The position numbers and the translations under genes were made by a program. This document shows, piece by piece, positions 16,917 through 26,968 of a DNA stretch of 64,000 nt (positions are counted from its first letter, which is position 1; each line of letters begins with the position of its first letter). Under the pieces are notes generated by a model. That model was not told where the DNA came from, ran no database searches, and was given only the letters and a program-made list of their open reading frames with translations. Location of the stretch: contig DGQM01000024.1 of assembly GCA_002389765.1 (NCBI GenBank), positions 204,413 through 268,412 on the forward strand, read 5' to 3'. The stretch comes from Bacteroidetes bacterium UBA4414 (GTDB lineage Bacteria > Bacteroidota > Bacteroidia > Chitinophagales > Chitinophagaceae).

Positions 16917-17907
16917 ACAAGGACTGCATAAGCTGTTTGATGATATGCAACAACTACATGTTGTTGTAATAGGAGATGTAATGCTGGATAACTATAGGTG
17001 GGGTGTAGTAGAGCGCATGTCGCCAGAAGCACCTGTGCCAATAGTAACAGTAAAGAAAAGAGATAACCGCCTGGGCGGTGCAGCTAATGTGGCGCTGAAT
17101 TGTATAGCACTTGGCGCAAAAGTAACACTAGCCAGTGTAGTAGGCGATGATAATGATGGTAGTATACTGGAGCAGTTGACTAATGATGCGGGTATAGATA
17201 CTACTTTACTTGTAAAAAGCCATCACCGACCAACGACTACCAAAACACGCATTATAGTAGATGATAAACACATGATGCGACTGGATGAAGAAATATGTGA
17301 CGACTTGACTACTGCTGAAGAGCATCCGTTTATAGATATGGTGATGCGCTACCTGCAAATAGAAAAACCGCAGGTGGTAATATTCGAAGATTATAACAAA
17401 GGCGTGCTGAAGGAGAATGTGATAGATAAAATTGTGAAGCATTGCAATCACTTGGGTATAGTAACAACGGTAGATCCGAAGAAAAAGAATTTCCTTGCAT
17501 ACAAAAATGTATCTGTTTTTAAACCTAATCTGAAAGAAGTAAGAGAAGGGTTGGATATGGAAGTGGCGAATGTAAGTATGGAAGAGCTGGATGCTGCACA
17601 CGGTGTATTGCATAAGGCATTGCAGCATGATATTACCTTCATTACCCTTTCTGAAAAAGGTGTGTACTATCACAATGGTACAGGTAATATACAGCCTACA
17701 CACAAGCGCGATATAAAAGATGTGAGTGGTGCAGGTGATACGGTGATAGCAACTGCATCGGTTATATATGCACTTACTAGAGATGCTGCGCTGATGGCAC
17801 AGGTTTCGAATATAGCAGGTGGATTGGTGTGCGAACATGTAGGTGTGGTGCCGATAGATAAGCAACAACTGTTGCGTGAGTGTGAACGATTGATAGCAAC
17901 GGCATAA
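16909..17907 (+). CDS. rfaE1: D-glycero-beta-D-manno-heptose 7-phosphate kinase (PfkB family)
   Basis: This 332-residue protein corresponds to the kinase half of HldE. It has VVIGDVMLDNYRWGVVERMSPEAPVPIV (about 19-46), the glycine-rich RLGGAANVALN, and the PfkB signature DVSGAGDTV with the catalytic base D277. It phosphorylates heptose 7-phosphate at C1 for ADP-heptose, an LPS core precursor. The nucleotidyltransferase half is absent, so a separate RfaE2-type gene should exist elsewhere. It overlaps the permease by 8 nt and recQ by 1 nt. Confidence 0.9.
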   Translation: MDKQGLHKLFDDMQQLHVVVIGDVMLDNYRWGVVERMSPEAPVPIVTVKKRDNRLGGAANVALNCIALGAKVTLASVVGDDNDGSILEQLTNDAGIDTTLLVKSHHRPTTTKTRIIVDDKHMMRLDEEICDDLTTAEEHPFIDMVMRYLQIEKPQVVIFEDYNKGVLKENVIDKIVKHCNHLGIVTTVDPKKKNFLAYKNVSVFKPNLKEVREGLDMEVANVSMEELDAAHGVLHKALQHDITFITLSEKGVYYHNGTGNIQPTHKRDIKDVSGAGDTVIATASVIYALTRDAALMAQVSNIAGGLVCEHVGVVPIDKQQLLRECERLIATA

Positions 17908-20075
17908 TGAAGAAATATCCTATTCACCAGGCACTGAAGCATTTCTTCGGTTACGATAACTTTCGCCTGAATCAACAAACAATTATTGAAACCGTACTAA
18001 GCGGTAAAGATGTGATGGCCATCATGCCTACTGGTGGTGGTAAGTCTATCTGTTATCAGCTACCTGCGGTATTGCTGGATGGATTGACCATTGTTATATC
18101 TCCGCTGATAGCGCTGATGAAAGATCAGGTGGATGCATTGCAGGCCAATGGTATCAGAGCTGCGTACCTAAACTCTACACTCTCTAACTCGGAGCAGAAT
18201 ACGATAATTACGGCGGTGAGAAATGGAGAAGTGAAGCTGCTGTATCTGGCACCGGAGCGGTTGTTTGCAAGCGGTATGCAATTCATCAATTTTCTAAGTA
18301 CACTGCCCTGCAGTTTGTTTGCAATAGATGAGGCACACTGTATATCGCAGTGGGGGCACGATTTCCGTCCCGAGTATTTGGGGCTGTCTGCATTGAAGCA
18401 ACACTTTCCGCATGTGCCTGTCATTGCATTGACGGCCAGTGCCGATACTATCACACAAAAAGATATTGTTGAAAAACTGGCACTGCGCCAGCCGCAGGTT
18501 TTTATATCGTCTTTCAATAGGGCAAATATTACTTACTATATACAGCCCAAAAAGAAAGCATTTGAGCAGATAATACACTATCTGGATAAACACCGTAATG
18601 ATAGTGGTATCATCTATACACTATCCAGAGCAAGTACAGAAAGCATTGCGTCGAAGCTAAGAGAGGTGGGTTATGATGCGGCCTATTACCATGCAGGTAT
18701 GGGTACTGATGAGCGTGCCCGTGTACAGGAATCTTTTCAGCGGGATGATACCAAAATTATTGTGGCTACGATAGCTTTTGGTATGGGTATAGACAAGCCC
18801 AACGTGCGCTTTGTGCTGCACTATGATGTGCCGAAGAATATGGAAGGCTACTATCAGGAAACTGGGCGTGCCGGTAGGGATGGATTGAAGAGTGATGCTA
18901 TAATGTATTATTCTTCGGGGGACATCAGCAAGCTGCTACGTTTTATAACGGTAGATGGTAATGCTGCGCAAACCAATGTGCTGAAGAGGAAACTGATGCA
19001 GATGAAGGAGTTTGCAGAGTATGAGGGTTGCCGCAGGCAATACATACTGCAATACTTTGGAGAACGAGCACCTGCATACTGTGGTAGTTGTGATTATTGC
19101 CTCAGCAATCTGGAGCACCGTACAGCTACTGTAGAAGCACAGAAAATATTATCGGCTGTTACCAGAACCGGTGAGCGTTTTGGGGCAGAATACCTGATAG
19201 ATTTTTTAAGAGGTTCGAACAGCGCAAAGATTTTACCTGCACACAAAGAACTGAAAACATATGGTGTTGGTAAGGAACTGAAGAAAGAAGAGTGGCAGGC
19301 TATTGTAAGACAGCTATTGCAACAACGACTGGTGGACTTGGAAGACGGTGCATACCCTGCACTAAAACTGAATGAAGCCAGTAGGCGAATATTGCGCGGA
19401 GAGCTGGATGTGACACTGGTGCTGAAGAAACCGAAAGAAGAAGTAGCACAAGTGAGCAGTGCACCACAACATAGCCCTGAACTACTGAGAGCCCTGAAAG
19501 AAATAAGGCGAGAAATAGCAGAGCAGGAAAACGTACCTGCATACATCATTGTCGGTGATAATACGCTGCTTGATATGGCAACGTACCTGCCATTGACGTT
19601 CGACGGACTGAGAAGGATATCGGGCTTTGGTGACTATAAAGTGAGCAAGTACGGGCCTGCATTTATGAAAGTGCTGCAAGCCTATGCAACGGACCATAAG
19701 CTGGAAAGTAAAATACAACTAAAGACACCAAAACGCGAACGTGTACCCAAACAGGATAAAGCACCCACTATCAGTAATACACAACGCATCAGCTTTGATA
19801 TGTTTAAAGAAGGGTATGATATAGCCGATATTGCACAGAAGCGAAATCTATCTGCCAATACGATAGAAACACATCTGATGCCTTTTATAACAAGTGGTGA
19901 GCTAAGTGCAACCAAACTTGTAAATAAAGCGAAGCTGGATACTATAATAGCATTGATAAAACAGACAGGACATACACAGGCATTAAAGCCATTGAAAGAC
20001 CTGCTGCCCGATGACTATACGTACGGGGAAATAAAATTTGCACAAGCCCATTATGAATGGGTAAAAGATGCGTAA
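17907..20075 (+). CDS. recQ: ATP-dependent DNA helicase RecQ
   Basis: This 722-residue 3'-5' helicase acts in recombination repair. The helicase core has Walker A MPTGGGKS (K46), the DEAH box AIDEAHCISQWGHDFRPEY, and motif VI QETGRAGRDG. The RQC zinc site follows (CRRQYILQYFGE, CGSCDYC), then an HRDC domain (about 527-600). The C-terminal region from about 630 is an additional helix-turn-helix domain of the HTH_40 type, common in Bacteroidota and Firmicutes RecQ. The ATG overlaps the preceding stop (TAATG), indicating coupled translation. Confidence 0.95.
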   Translation: MKKYPIHQALKHFFGYDNFRLNQQTIIETVLSGKDVMAIMPTGGGKSICYQLPAVLLDGLTIVISPLIALMKDQVDALQANGIRAAYLNSTLSNSEQNTIITAVRNGEVKLLYLAPERLFASGMQFINFLSTLPCSLFAIDEAHCISQWGHDFRPEYLGLSALKQHFPHVPVIALTASADTITQKDIVEKLALRQPQVFISSFNRANITYYIQPKKKAFEQIIHYLDKHRNDSGIIYTLSRASTESIASKLREVGYDAAYYHAGMGTDERARVQESFQRDDTKIIVATIAFGMGIDKPNVRFVLHYDVPKNMEGYYQETGRAGRDGLKSDAIMYYSSGDISKLLRFITVDGNAAQTNVLKRKLMQMKEFAEYEGCRRQYILQYFGERAPAYCGSCDYCLSNLEHRTATVEAQKILSAVTRTGERFGAEYLIDFLRGSNSAKILPAHKELKTYGVGKELKKEEWQAIVRQLLQQRLVDLEDGAYPALKLNEASRRILRGELDVTLVLKKPKEEVAQVSSAPQHSPELLRALKEIRREIAEQENVPAYIIVGDNTLLDMATYLPLTFDGLRRISGFGDYKVSKYGPAFMKVLQAYATDHKLESKIQLKTPKRERVPKQDKAPTISNTQRISFDMFKEGYDIADIAQKRNLSANTIETHLMPFITSGELSATKLVNKAKLDTIIALIKQTGHTQALKPLKDLLPDDYTYGEIKFAQAHYEWVKDA

Positions 20076-20078
20076 TGA

Positions 20079-21977
20079 TTATTTCTTAGCGCGTTTCATT
20101 AATGCATCGTACGGAAGTGTTATGGTCTTGCCTATTTGTTTTCCGTTTCTGTATGTTGTAACACTTAGTGTATAACTGCCATTTTGGGCAATAGGCTTTT
20201 TATACAGCGTTGATTTATTGTCGGGCTTGTTGCCGTTTGTAGTATAATAGATATCAAGTCCTTCAATTTCTGTTTCAATGTCTACTACCAGTTTGTTGTC
20301 TTCTATGCGTGGCTTGATGACAGCATCGTATGCACTACGCGCATAGTTGATGCCCGCAATATCGGCACGTTGCATATAAGACTCCATGCGCTTTACAAAA
20401 CCATTCCAGTCGCGCTTTTCTTTTGGGCTCCAATATACATCTGCCAATGCCCATGCGCGTGGGTAGGTCATGTACTGACCATGCTTCATTGTATATACTT
20501 TCTCTGTCCACAGGTTGGCTTGTCCGCCAAGTATGTATTTGCTATCTACGCTATCCGGCACTGGTTCAAAATTATATGCAGATTTCAGACGGACAGTTCC
20601 GTAAGTCAATGATTCAGGTTCTACAGCAACATCTCCCTGTGGCAGGTCAATGTACACATTCTGATTAGGTGTCATTACTACATAGTGTCCCATCTTAGCA
20701 GCTTCTATGCCGCCCTTCACACTTTGCCAACTCATAACGGCTGCGTTTGGAGCAAGACCACCTTCCAGTATTTCATCCCAGCCAATGAGCTTCTTACCCT
20801 TCGCTTCAATGATTTTTTCAACACGCTTTACAAAATAGCTTTGCAATCCTTTCGCATCCGGAATATTTTGCGCCTTCATGAATGCCTGACAACCTGCATC
20901 TTTTTCCCAATACCCTTTAAAGCACTCATCGCCACCCATGTGTATGTATGGATATGGAAACAGCTGTGCTACCTCAGTGAATACGGTATCCAAAAATCTG
21001 TATACGTTTTCATCAGATGGATTAAGTGTGTTATCTACAGATAAGCCTTTGAAATTGCCTGCATTATCCCAGATGCCAATGTTGCTACCCGGGTTTACAG
21101 TGGCCTTCGGGTTTTTTGTGCACGATAAATTAGGATATGCTGCAATAGCCGCACTGCTGTGCCCGGGGACATCTATCTCGGGCAATATCTGTATATGGCG
21201 AGCGGCGGCGTATGCAATAATATCTTTTATCTGCTCTTGCGTATAGTAGCCGCAATCTGTTGCAGCCTCGCCATCTTTTGGCATTTCATAATCTCCGAAT
21301 TTGCCTGTGCGTGGTACACGGCAACCGCCTACTTGTGTAAGGCGGGGCAATGATTTTATTTCAATACGCCAGCCATTATCATCTGTGAGGTGCCAATGAA
21401 ATACATTGTATTTATAGCGCGCCATATTGTCGATGTATTGTTTCACTTCATCTACCGTAAAGAAGTGACGGCTTACATCCAGCATCAGGCCTCGCCATGC
21501 AAAGCGTGGATAGTCTGTTATTACTACCGCAGGTATTTTCCATTTTGCGTTTACAAGGTCTTTATTTTCTATTTCTTTGGGTAATAATTGCAGTAATGTC
21601 TGCACACCGTAAAATAAACCTGCCGGTTTGTTGGCATTTATAGTAACGCCTTCTTTGGCAACAGATAGGGTATAACCCTCATCACCGATTTTGGCATCCG
21701 GGGTAGTATTGATGTTGAAGTTGATATTGCCATGCTCAGCAATCTGAAAGTTGAAGCCTGTTGCAGGTTCTGCTTTTGCTTTAAAGAATTCAGCAACTTG
21801 CTTTGCCTCGGTGTTATTGGCACCAATTGATACAGTAGAGTTGATAGTATAGTATTCTCCTGCAGTAGCGGTAATGCTTACAGGTTGGGGTATAATAGCA
21901 GGTGCTTCTTTTTGTGCACACGATGTGAATGCAAAAAGAAACATCAGATAAACAACAGTAAACAAACTCTTTTTCAT
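20079..21977 (-). CDS. Beta-N-acetylhexosaminidase, GH20 lipoprotein
   Basis: This 632-residue enzyme removes terminal GlcNAc/GalNAc from glycans or chitin fragments. I start it at the internal ATG (MKKSLFTVVYLMF...FTSC), which gives a lipoprotein signal peptide with a lipobox cysteine. The 26 residues upstream overlap the neighbouring gene and look non-coding. A GH20b domain precedes the catalytic barrel, where GGDECFKGYW carries the D350-E351 catalytic pair. The C-terminal part (about 545-620) is a beta-rich module with IYYTTNGNKPD. It lies 38 nt after the GH3-like gene and 3 nt from the recQ stop. Confidence 0.92.
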   Translation of the reverse strand: MKKSLFTVVYLMFLFAFTSCAQKEAPAIIPQPVSITATAGEYYTINSTVSIGANNTEAKQVAEFFKAKAEPATGFNFQIAEHGNINFNINTTPDAKIGDEGYTLSVAKEGVTINANKPAGLFYGVQTLLQLLPKEIENKDLVNAKWKIPAVVITDYPRFAWRGLMLDVSRHFFTVDEVKQYIDNMARYKYNVFHWHLTDDNGWRIEIKSLPRLTQVGGCRVPRTGKFGDYEMPKDGEAATDCGYYTQEQIKDIIAYAAARHIQILPEIDVPGHSSAAIAAYPNLSCTKNPKATVNPGSNIGIWDNAGNFKGLSVDNTLNPSDENVYRFLDTVFTEVAQLFPYPYIHMGGDECFKGYWEKDAGCQAFMKAQNIPDAKGLQSYFVKRVEKIIEAKGKKLIGWDEILEGGLAPNAAVMSWQSVKGGIEAAKMGHYVVMTPNQNVYIDLPQGDVAVEPESLTYGTVRLKSAYNFEPVPDSVDSKYILGGQANLWTEKVYTMKHGQYMTYPRAWALADVYWSPKEKRDWNGFVKRMESYMQRADIAGINYARSAYDAVIKPRIEDNKLVVDIETEIEGLDIYYTTNGNKPDNKSTLYKKPIAQNGSYTLSVTTYRNGKQIGKTITLPYDALMKRAKK

Positions 21978-22015
21978 CCCGGACAAAGATTTGATATCCA
22001 AGATACGGTTTGTGC

Positions 22016-23560
22016 CTAACTGTTTACGTGTCTTTTTTGAAGGTAGGCTTCCCAATCTGCCAGTTTATCATTTTTCAATACACGTGGGAACTTGTTCATA
22101 GCGCCATCTTTGCCTATGGATTTCATGTAGTCGTAAAACACTTCGTTCGGCAGTATTTCTACAAACACTTCTTTCAGTGCCGATGTACGCTCTACAGCAT
22201 AGTCATCATTTATTTCGCAGAGTGTTTCGTCTATTATTTGCTTTACTTTTTCCGGGTCTACATTAGGATCATCGCAGCCTACGTACCAACGGTGTGCAAA
22301 GAGGTTTTGATATTTGAAACCGGCGATAGTGAACTCGCGAATGGTTACACCCAGTTTGCGAGCAACAGTATCTATAGCTTTGTTCATATTATCTACAGAC
22401 ATATGCTCGCCACACAGGCTGAGGAATTGTTTTGTACGGCCTACAATAGCTATTTCACCTTCCTTAGCATCAGTAAAGCGGATGACATCGCCAATGTAGT
22501 AGCGCCATGCACCACTACAGGTGCTCAGCATCACAGCATATTCTGTATGCTCATCAACCTCGTGTATCAGATAGCTGGTAGGGTTTTGTTTAGGGTTACC
22601 ATCTTCATCAAAATTGTCTGATGTAAATGGAACAAATTCGTAGAAGATACCCGCGTTCAGCACCAGTTTAATGCCGTGGTCTCCCGGACGAGCCTTGAAG
22701 CCGAACGAACCTTCGGAAGCCATATAGGTTTCTATATATTCTATCGGGCGACCAAGCAGTTTCTTAAAGCTTTCTTTATATGGTTCAAAAGATACGCCGC
22801 CATGTATATAGATACTCAGGTTGGGCCATATCTCATGTATGTTTTTAACCTTGTGGTATTTGATAACCTCTTCCAGCACTATCTGCACCCAAGCAGGCAC
22901 GCCACAAACGGTTGCCACATCCCATTGCGGGGCTTTGCGAATAATTAGCTTGATGCGGTCTTCCCATTTCGGGCGTTTAGATATTTTCTGTCCCGGCTTG
23001 TAGAAGAAGTTAGACATCCAGCGAGGCATATTTTTGGCACTGATGCCACTCATGTCGCCTTCGTAATAATCACCTTTTTCAAATAAGGAAGTAGTACCCC
23101 CCAGCATCAGTACACCTTTCTGAAAGGCAACCGGCGGAATGTTGAATTCCGTCATGCTATATAATTGCTTGAAACCTACTTTTTTGGTAGACTTCAGCAT
23201 GTCTTTTGTAACGGGGATGTGTTTGCTGGCAGATTCTGAAGTGCCTGAGCTGAGCGCGAAATATTTTACCTTGCCCGGCCATGTAACGTTTTCCTCACCA
23301 TCCAAACATCGGTGCCACCACTGGTCATACATTTCGTTGTAGGTATGTACGGGCACACGCTCTTTGAAAGCCTTTACAAAATCAACCTCTTTACTAAGTA
23401 TGTCGCCAAAGCCGTAGTGCTTGCCAAAGGATGTGTACTGTCCACGATCCAGCAGCTGCCTGAGTGTATGTCTTTGGTATGAAAATGGGGATGCAACCGG
23501 GAGTTTGAACTTTTTCCGAACCTGTAACGACCTAGATATTAAATTTCCCAACAATGCCAT
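22016..23560 (-). CDS. GH3-family (auxin-responsive promoter-like) acyl-adenylate enzyme
   Basis: This is a 514-residue member of the GH3 superfamily of ANL-type acyl-adenylating enzymes, known from plants for conjugating amino acids to hormones and widespread in Bacteroidota with unknown substrates. The ATP-binding segment FALSSGTSESASKHIPVT (about 97-114) and the later YIETYMASEGSFGF support this. I start at MALLGNLISRSL because a good promoter (23609-23640) overlaps the longer open frame. It is probably cotranscribed with the hexosaminidase. Confidence 0.85.
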   Translation of the reverse strand: MALLGNLISRSLQVRKKFKLPVASPFSYQRHTLRQLLDRGQYTSFGKHYGFGDILSKEVDFVKAFKERVPVHTYNEMYDQWWHRCLDGEENVTWPGKVKYFALSSGTSESASKHIPVTKDMLKSTKKVGFKQLYSMTEFNIPPVAFQKGVLMLGGTTSLFEKGDYYEGDMSGISAKNMPRWMSNFFYKPGQKISKRPKWEDRIKLIIRKAPQWDVATVCGVPAWVQIVLEEVIKYHKVKNIHEIWPNLSIYIHGGVSFEPYKESFKKLLGRPIEYIETYMASEGSFGFKARPGDHGIKLVLNAGIFYEFVPFTSDNFDEDGNPKQNPTSYLIHEVDEHTEYAVMLSTCSGAWRYYIGDVIRFTDAKEGEIAIVGRTKQFLSLCGEHMSVDNMNKAIDTVARKLGVTIREFTIAGFKYQNLFAHRWYVGCDDPNVDPEKVKQIIDETLCEINDDYAVERTSALKEVFVEILPNEVFYDYMKSIGKDGAMNKFPRVLKNDKLADWEAYLQKRHVNS

Positions 23561-23608
23561 TTCTGAGCTATACTTATTAAATTTTTTCCTGTTACAATAA
23601 AAGGGATA

Positions 23609-23640
23609 CAAAAGTAACCATTAGTTTCAGTTTTTCACAA
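23609..23640 (-). promoter_or_regulatory. Promoter of the GH3-like/GH20 operon
   Basis: On the minus strand the -33 TTGTG (23640-23636) is followed after 19 nt by -7 TACTTTTG (23616-23609). The predicted leader is about 40 nt to the ATG at 23560. Confidence 0.7.
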
Positions 23641-23758
23641 GCATATTATATTTATATGTAATTTATATTTTGTTTTTTAACATTTTAAAAGACTTAACAA
23701 GCAGGCTGTAATTCTATATGCTATCTACCCAATAACGCATTACCTTTGCCCCCTGATA

Positions 23759-24193
23759 ATGGATGTACAAATAGTTAATAAATCGCCGCACGAATTGCCG
23801 CAATATCAAACGGCAGGTTCGGCAGGTATGGACCTGAGGGCATGGGTTTCTGAAACCATTACTTTGCAGCCGATGGAACGCAGGCTGATACCTACAGGAC
23901 TGTACATGGCATTACCAATAGGGTACGAAGCGCAGATACGTCCAAGAAGTGGCATGGCTATTAAAAAAGGTCTCTCGATGGTAAACACACCCGGGACGAT
24001 TGACAGCGACTACAGGGGCGAAATTATGGTGCCCATCATCAACCTGAGTACAGAACCACAGACAATAGAAGATGGTGAGCGCATAGCGCAAATGGTAATA
24101 GCTCGATATGAAAAAATAAGCTGGGCTGTTACAGAAACACTAGACGAAACCGAGCGCGGAGCAGGTGGCTTCGGGCATTCGGGAACTAAATAA
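23759..24193 (+). CDS. dut: dUTP diphosphatase
   Basis: This 144-residue trimeric dUTPase has all five motifs: AGSAGMDLRA (motif 1), RPRSGMAIKKGL (2), GTIDSDYRGEI (3), GERIAQMVI (4) and the C-terminal RGAGGFGHSG (5). It hydrolyses dUTP to dUMP, limiting uracil in DNA and feeding dTMP synthesis. A -7 box TACCTTTG at 23741-23748 sits close to the ATG, so the leader is very short. It heads a cluster with the next three genes. Confidence 0.96.
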   Translation: MDVQIVNKSPHELPQYQTAGSAGMDLRAWVSETITLQPMERRLIPTGLYMALPIGYEAQIRPRSGMAIKKGLSMVNTPGTIDSDYRGEIMVPIINLSTEPQTIEDGERIAQMVIARYEKISWAVTETLDETERGAGGFGHSGTK

Positions 24194-24221
24194 CATTGTA
24201 AACAAGATTCAACTATAAGAA

Positions 24222-25229
24222 ATGAATATCATTATCCCAATGGCAGGTATGGGCAAAAGAATGCGCCCGCATACACTTACTACTGCTAAACCACTGATAC
24301 CGATTGCGGGCAAGCCGATAGTGCAACGCCTGGTAGAAGACATCATTGCTACCAGCAATGAAAAAGTGGAGGAGATAGCATTTATAATAGGGCCAAATTT
24401 TGGTAAAGAAGTAGAAGACCATCTGTGTAAAGTGGCAGAGAGTTTGGGGGCAAAAGCTAAAATATGCTATCAGCACGAACCTAAAGGTACAGCGCATGCT
24501 ATACTGTGTGCAGAAGAAAGCCTGAAGGGTAATGTGTTTATTGCATTTGCAGATACACTTTTTAAAGCCACTTTCAGCATCGATAAAGATAAAGATGCGA
24601 TAGTATGGACACAGAAGGTAGACGACCCCAGCGCTTTTGGTGTGGTGAAGCTGAATGCAGCAGATGAGATTGAAGCATTTGTAGAAAAGCCGAAAGAGTT
24701 TGTATCAGACCTGGCCATCATTGGTGTTTACTATTTTAAAGATGGTGAAAACCTGCGTAAAGAGCTGCAGCGCCTGATAGATGAAGGCATCATGCTGAAA
24801 GGGGAATACCAGATTACCGATGCAATGGACAATATGCTGAACAAAGGCGTAAAGTTCTACACCGATCAGGTAACGGAATGGCTGGACTGTGGTAATAAAG
24901 ATGCTACCGTGTATACCAATATGCGTATACTGGCTATAAAAGCAGAAACGGAGCGTCTGGTATCAGAAACTGCTAGGATAGAGAACTCTGTCATTATACC
25001 GCCATGTTTTATAGGTGAAAACGTTGTTGTGCAAAATTCAGTAGTCGGGCCGTTTGTATCGTTGGAGGAAGGTGTGCATATCAAAGATAGCCGCATCAAC
25101 AATAGCATTGTACAAGCTAACAGCATTGTTAAAAATGCACGTATCGAAAACTCTTTACTGGGGAAAAGCGTAAATTACAATGAAAAGGCACGTGATATAA
25201 GCATCGGTGATTTTTCAACACATATATGA
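24222..25229 (+). CDS. Sugar-phosphate nucleotidyltransferase with C-terminal beta-helix
   Basis: This 335-residue protein starts with the nucleotidyltransferase signature MNIIIPMAGMGKRMRPHT...AKPLIPIAGKP, so it activates a sugar 1-phosphate with an NTP. The C-terminal 80 residues contain hexapeptide repeats (left-handed beta-helix: IENSVIIPP, VVQNSVVGPFVSL, IKDSRINNSIV). The architecture resembles glucose-1-phosphate thymidylyltransferase-like or UTP-dependent enzymes; the nucleotide and sugar cannot be fixed. It overlaps the TPR gene by 4 nt (ATGA). Confidence 0.87.
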   Translation: MNIIIPMAGMGKRMRPHTLTTAKPLIPIAGKPIVQRLVEDIIATSNEKVEEIAFIIGPNFGKEVEDHLCKVAESLGAKAKICYQHEPKGTAHAILCAEESLKGNVFIAFADTLFKATFSIDKDKDAIVWTQKVDDPSAFGVVKLNAADEIEAFVEKPKEFVSDLAIIGVYYFKDGENLRKELQRLIDEGIMLKGEYQITDAMDNMLNKGVKFYTDQVTEWLDCGNKDATVYTNMRILAIKAETERLVSETARIENSVIIPPCFIGENVVVQNSVVGPFVSLEEGVHIKDSRINNSIVQANSIVKNARIENSLLGKSVNYNEKARDISIGDFSTHI

Positions 25230-26968
25230 GTCGGAACTTCCTAAAAATATTCAGTGCTGCATCGTTACTGCTTTTTAGTGGCGATGCAGTATTGTATGCT
25301 CAGGATAAAGAGAACAGCAATTTTAAATCGGAAGAAGTAAAAGGGCTGGAAGCTGATGCCGCATACTATGACGCACTACGCGCACGCATAAAAGGTGATG
25401 ATAAAGAAGAGGAGCGTTTGCTGCTGCAGGTAATCAGCGGCAAGCCACAAGCTTCGGGAGCATATTATGACCTCGCCAGACTGTATTTTAAAGAAAACAG
25501 AAGTGACAAGTCTGCAGAGTACATTAAAAAAGCAATAGCACTTGATGGCAATAATGTGTGGTATAAAACACAGTATGCCGAAATACTGGTGCAAAATAAG
25601 CAGTATGAAGAAGCTGCAAAGCTGTTTGATGAAATAGCCAAAACAGAAAAGTACAATGATGACTATTTACTGAAGGCATTCAATCTTTATCAGCATGTAG
25701 GTAAATATGATCAGGCACTTGCTACTATCAATAAATATCTGGAGAAAGACCCTGATAACGAAGAAGCAATAGACATGAAAAAGAAGCTGTTGCTGAAACG
25801 TAATGATGTAGATGGTGTAGTGAAAGTACTGGAAGGCCAGATAGCGCGCAATCCGCAAGAAGGTAAATACTATGCAGAACTGGCAGAGGTGTATGATAAT
25901 AACAAGCTGACAGGTAAGGCCGCTGAGATGTACAGAAAGATAGAAGAGCAGTTTAGCGATGACCCTACAGTACAATTGACACTTTCTGAACACTACAAGA
26001 AGAATAACAATAAACAGAAGTACGAAGAGTACGTAAAGAAACTGGTTACCAACAAAAGTCTGGATGCTGATGTTCAGTTGAGTATTCTTGGGCCGATGAT
26101 AATAGAAGGTGGAAATGACAGTACTATGCGCAGGCAGGGATTGGAGATCATTACCATACTTGCAGAACAGCATCCTGAAAACTCGAAAGTAGCTGCATTC
26201 TACGGCGATGTGCTGGCGTTTAATAATAAGATAGACAATGCAGCAGAAGCTTATAAAAAATCAATATCAATAGACCCCTCTTCCTACAAAGTATGGGAGA
26301 GTCTTTTGTTTGCATATACCGACAAAGCAGGTGCTGACTCGTTGATAAAGTATAGTGAGAGGGCTTTGAAGCTATTCCCTAATCAGGCTATGTTTCATTA
26401 CCTGAATGGTGTGGGGTATATGAATAAGAAGGATTATGCCAAATCTATCAAAGCAATAACAAGGGCCATTGATATGCAGCCTGAAGATAACAAGCCGCAA
26501 TTAGTGCAAATGTATACAGGGCTTGGTGATGTGTATAATCTGGAAAAGAGATATGCGGCATCAGATAGTAGCTATGATTATGCATTGAAACTGGACCCGA
26601 TGAATGCAACAGTATTGAATAACTATGCATACTATCTTTCTGTACGTGGTGTGAGGCTGGAGGATGCAGAACGGATGTCTAAGAAGTCTTTAGAAGTGAG
26701 AAAAGATGAACCAACGTTCATGGATACCTATGGCTGGATATTATATAAACAAGGTAAGTATAAAGATGCCCAGGAGTATATACAGAAAGCAATAGATGCC
26801 AATGGTGAAAATGCTGATGGTACATTGTGGGAACATCTTGGTGATGTTTTCTACAAACAAGGAAATATAGATAAAGCCGTAGAGTGCTGGACTAAAGCAA
26901 AAGAAAAAGGGACTGAAAACGCGGATATAGACAAAAAAATCAAGGACAGAAAGCTGTATGAAATTTAA
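25226..26968 (+). CDS. Tetratricopeptide-repeat protein
   Basis: This 580-residue protein has an N-terminal signal peptide (about 1-26, ending YAQ) and then TPR units along its whole length. Examples are ASGAYYDLARLYFKENRSDKSAEYIKKA, then AMFHYLNGVGYMNKKDYAKSIKAITRA and TFMDTYGWILYKQGKYKDAQEYIQKA. It is likely a periplasmic or outer-membrane-associated scaffold. It is translationally coupled on both sides, to the nucleotidyltransferase and to the DUF4292 lipoprotein, which suggests envelope biogenesis. Confidence 0.88.
   Translation: MSRNFLKIFSAASLLLFSGDAVLYAQDKENSNFKSEEVKGLEADAAYYDALRARIKGDDKEEERLLLQVISGKPQASGAYYDLARLYFKENRSDKSAEYIKKAIALDGNNVWYKTQYAEILVQNKQYEEAAKLFDEIAKTEKYNDDYLLKAFNLYQHVGKYDQALATINKYLEKDPDNEEAIDMKKKLLLKRNDVDGVVKVLEGQIARNPQEGKYYAELAEVYDNNKLTGKAAEMYRKIEEQFSDDPTVQLTLSEHYKKNNNKQKYEEYVKKLVTNKSLDADVQLSILGPMIIEGGNDSTMRRQGLEIITILAEQHPENSKVAAFYGDVLAFNNKIDNAAEAYKKSISIDPSSYKVWESLLFAYTDKAGADSLIKYSERALKLFPNQAMFHYLNGVGYMNKKDYAKSIKAITRAIDMQPEDNKPQLVQMYTGLGDVYNLEKRYAASDSSYDYALKLDPMNATVLNNYAYYLSVRGVRLEDAERMSKKSLEVRKDEPTFMDTYGWILYKQGKYKDAQEYIQKAIDANGENADGTLWEHLGDVFYKQGNIDKAVECWTKAKEKGTENADIDKKIKDRKLYEI

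Noticed and set aside
22010..22621. A 203-codon plus-strand open frame opposite the GH3-like gene
   Set aside because: No family sequence, and it is covered by a conserved gene on the other strand.
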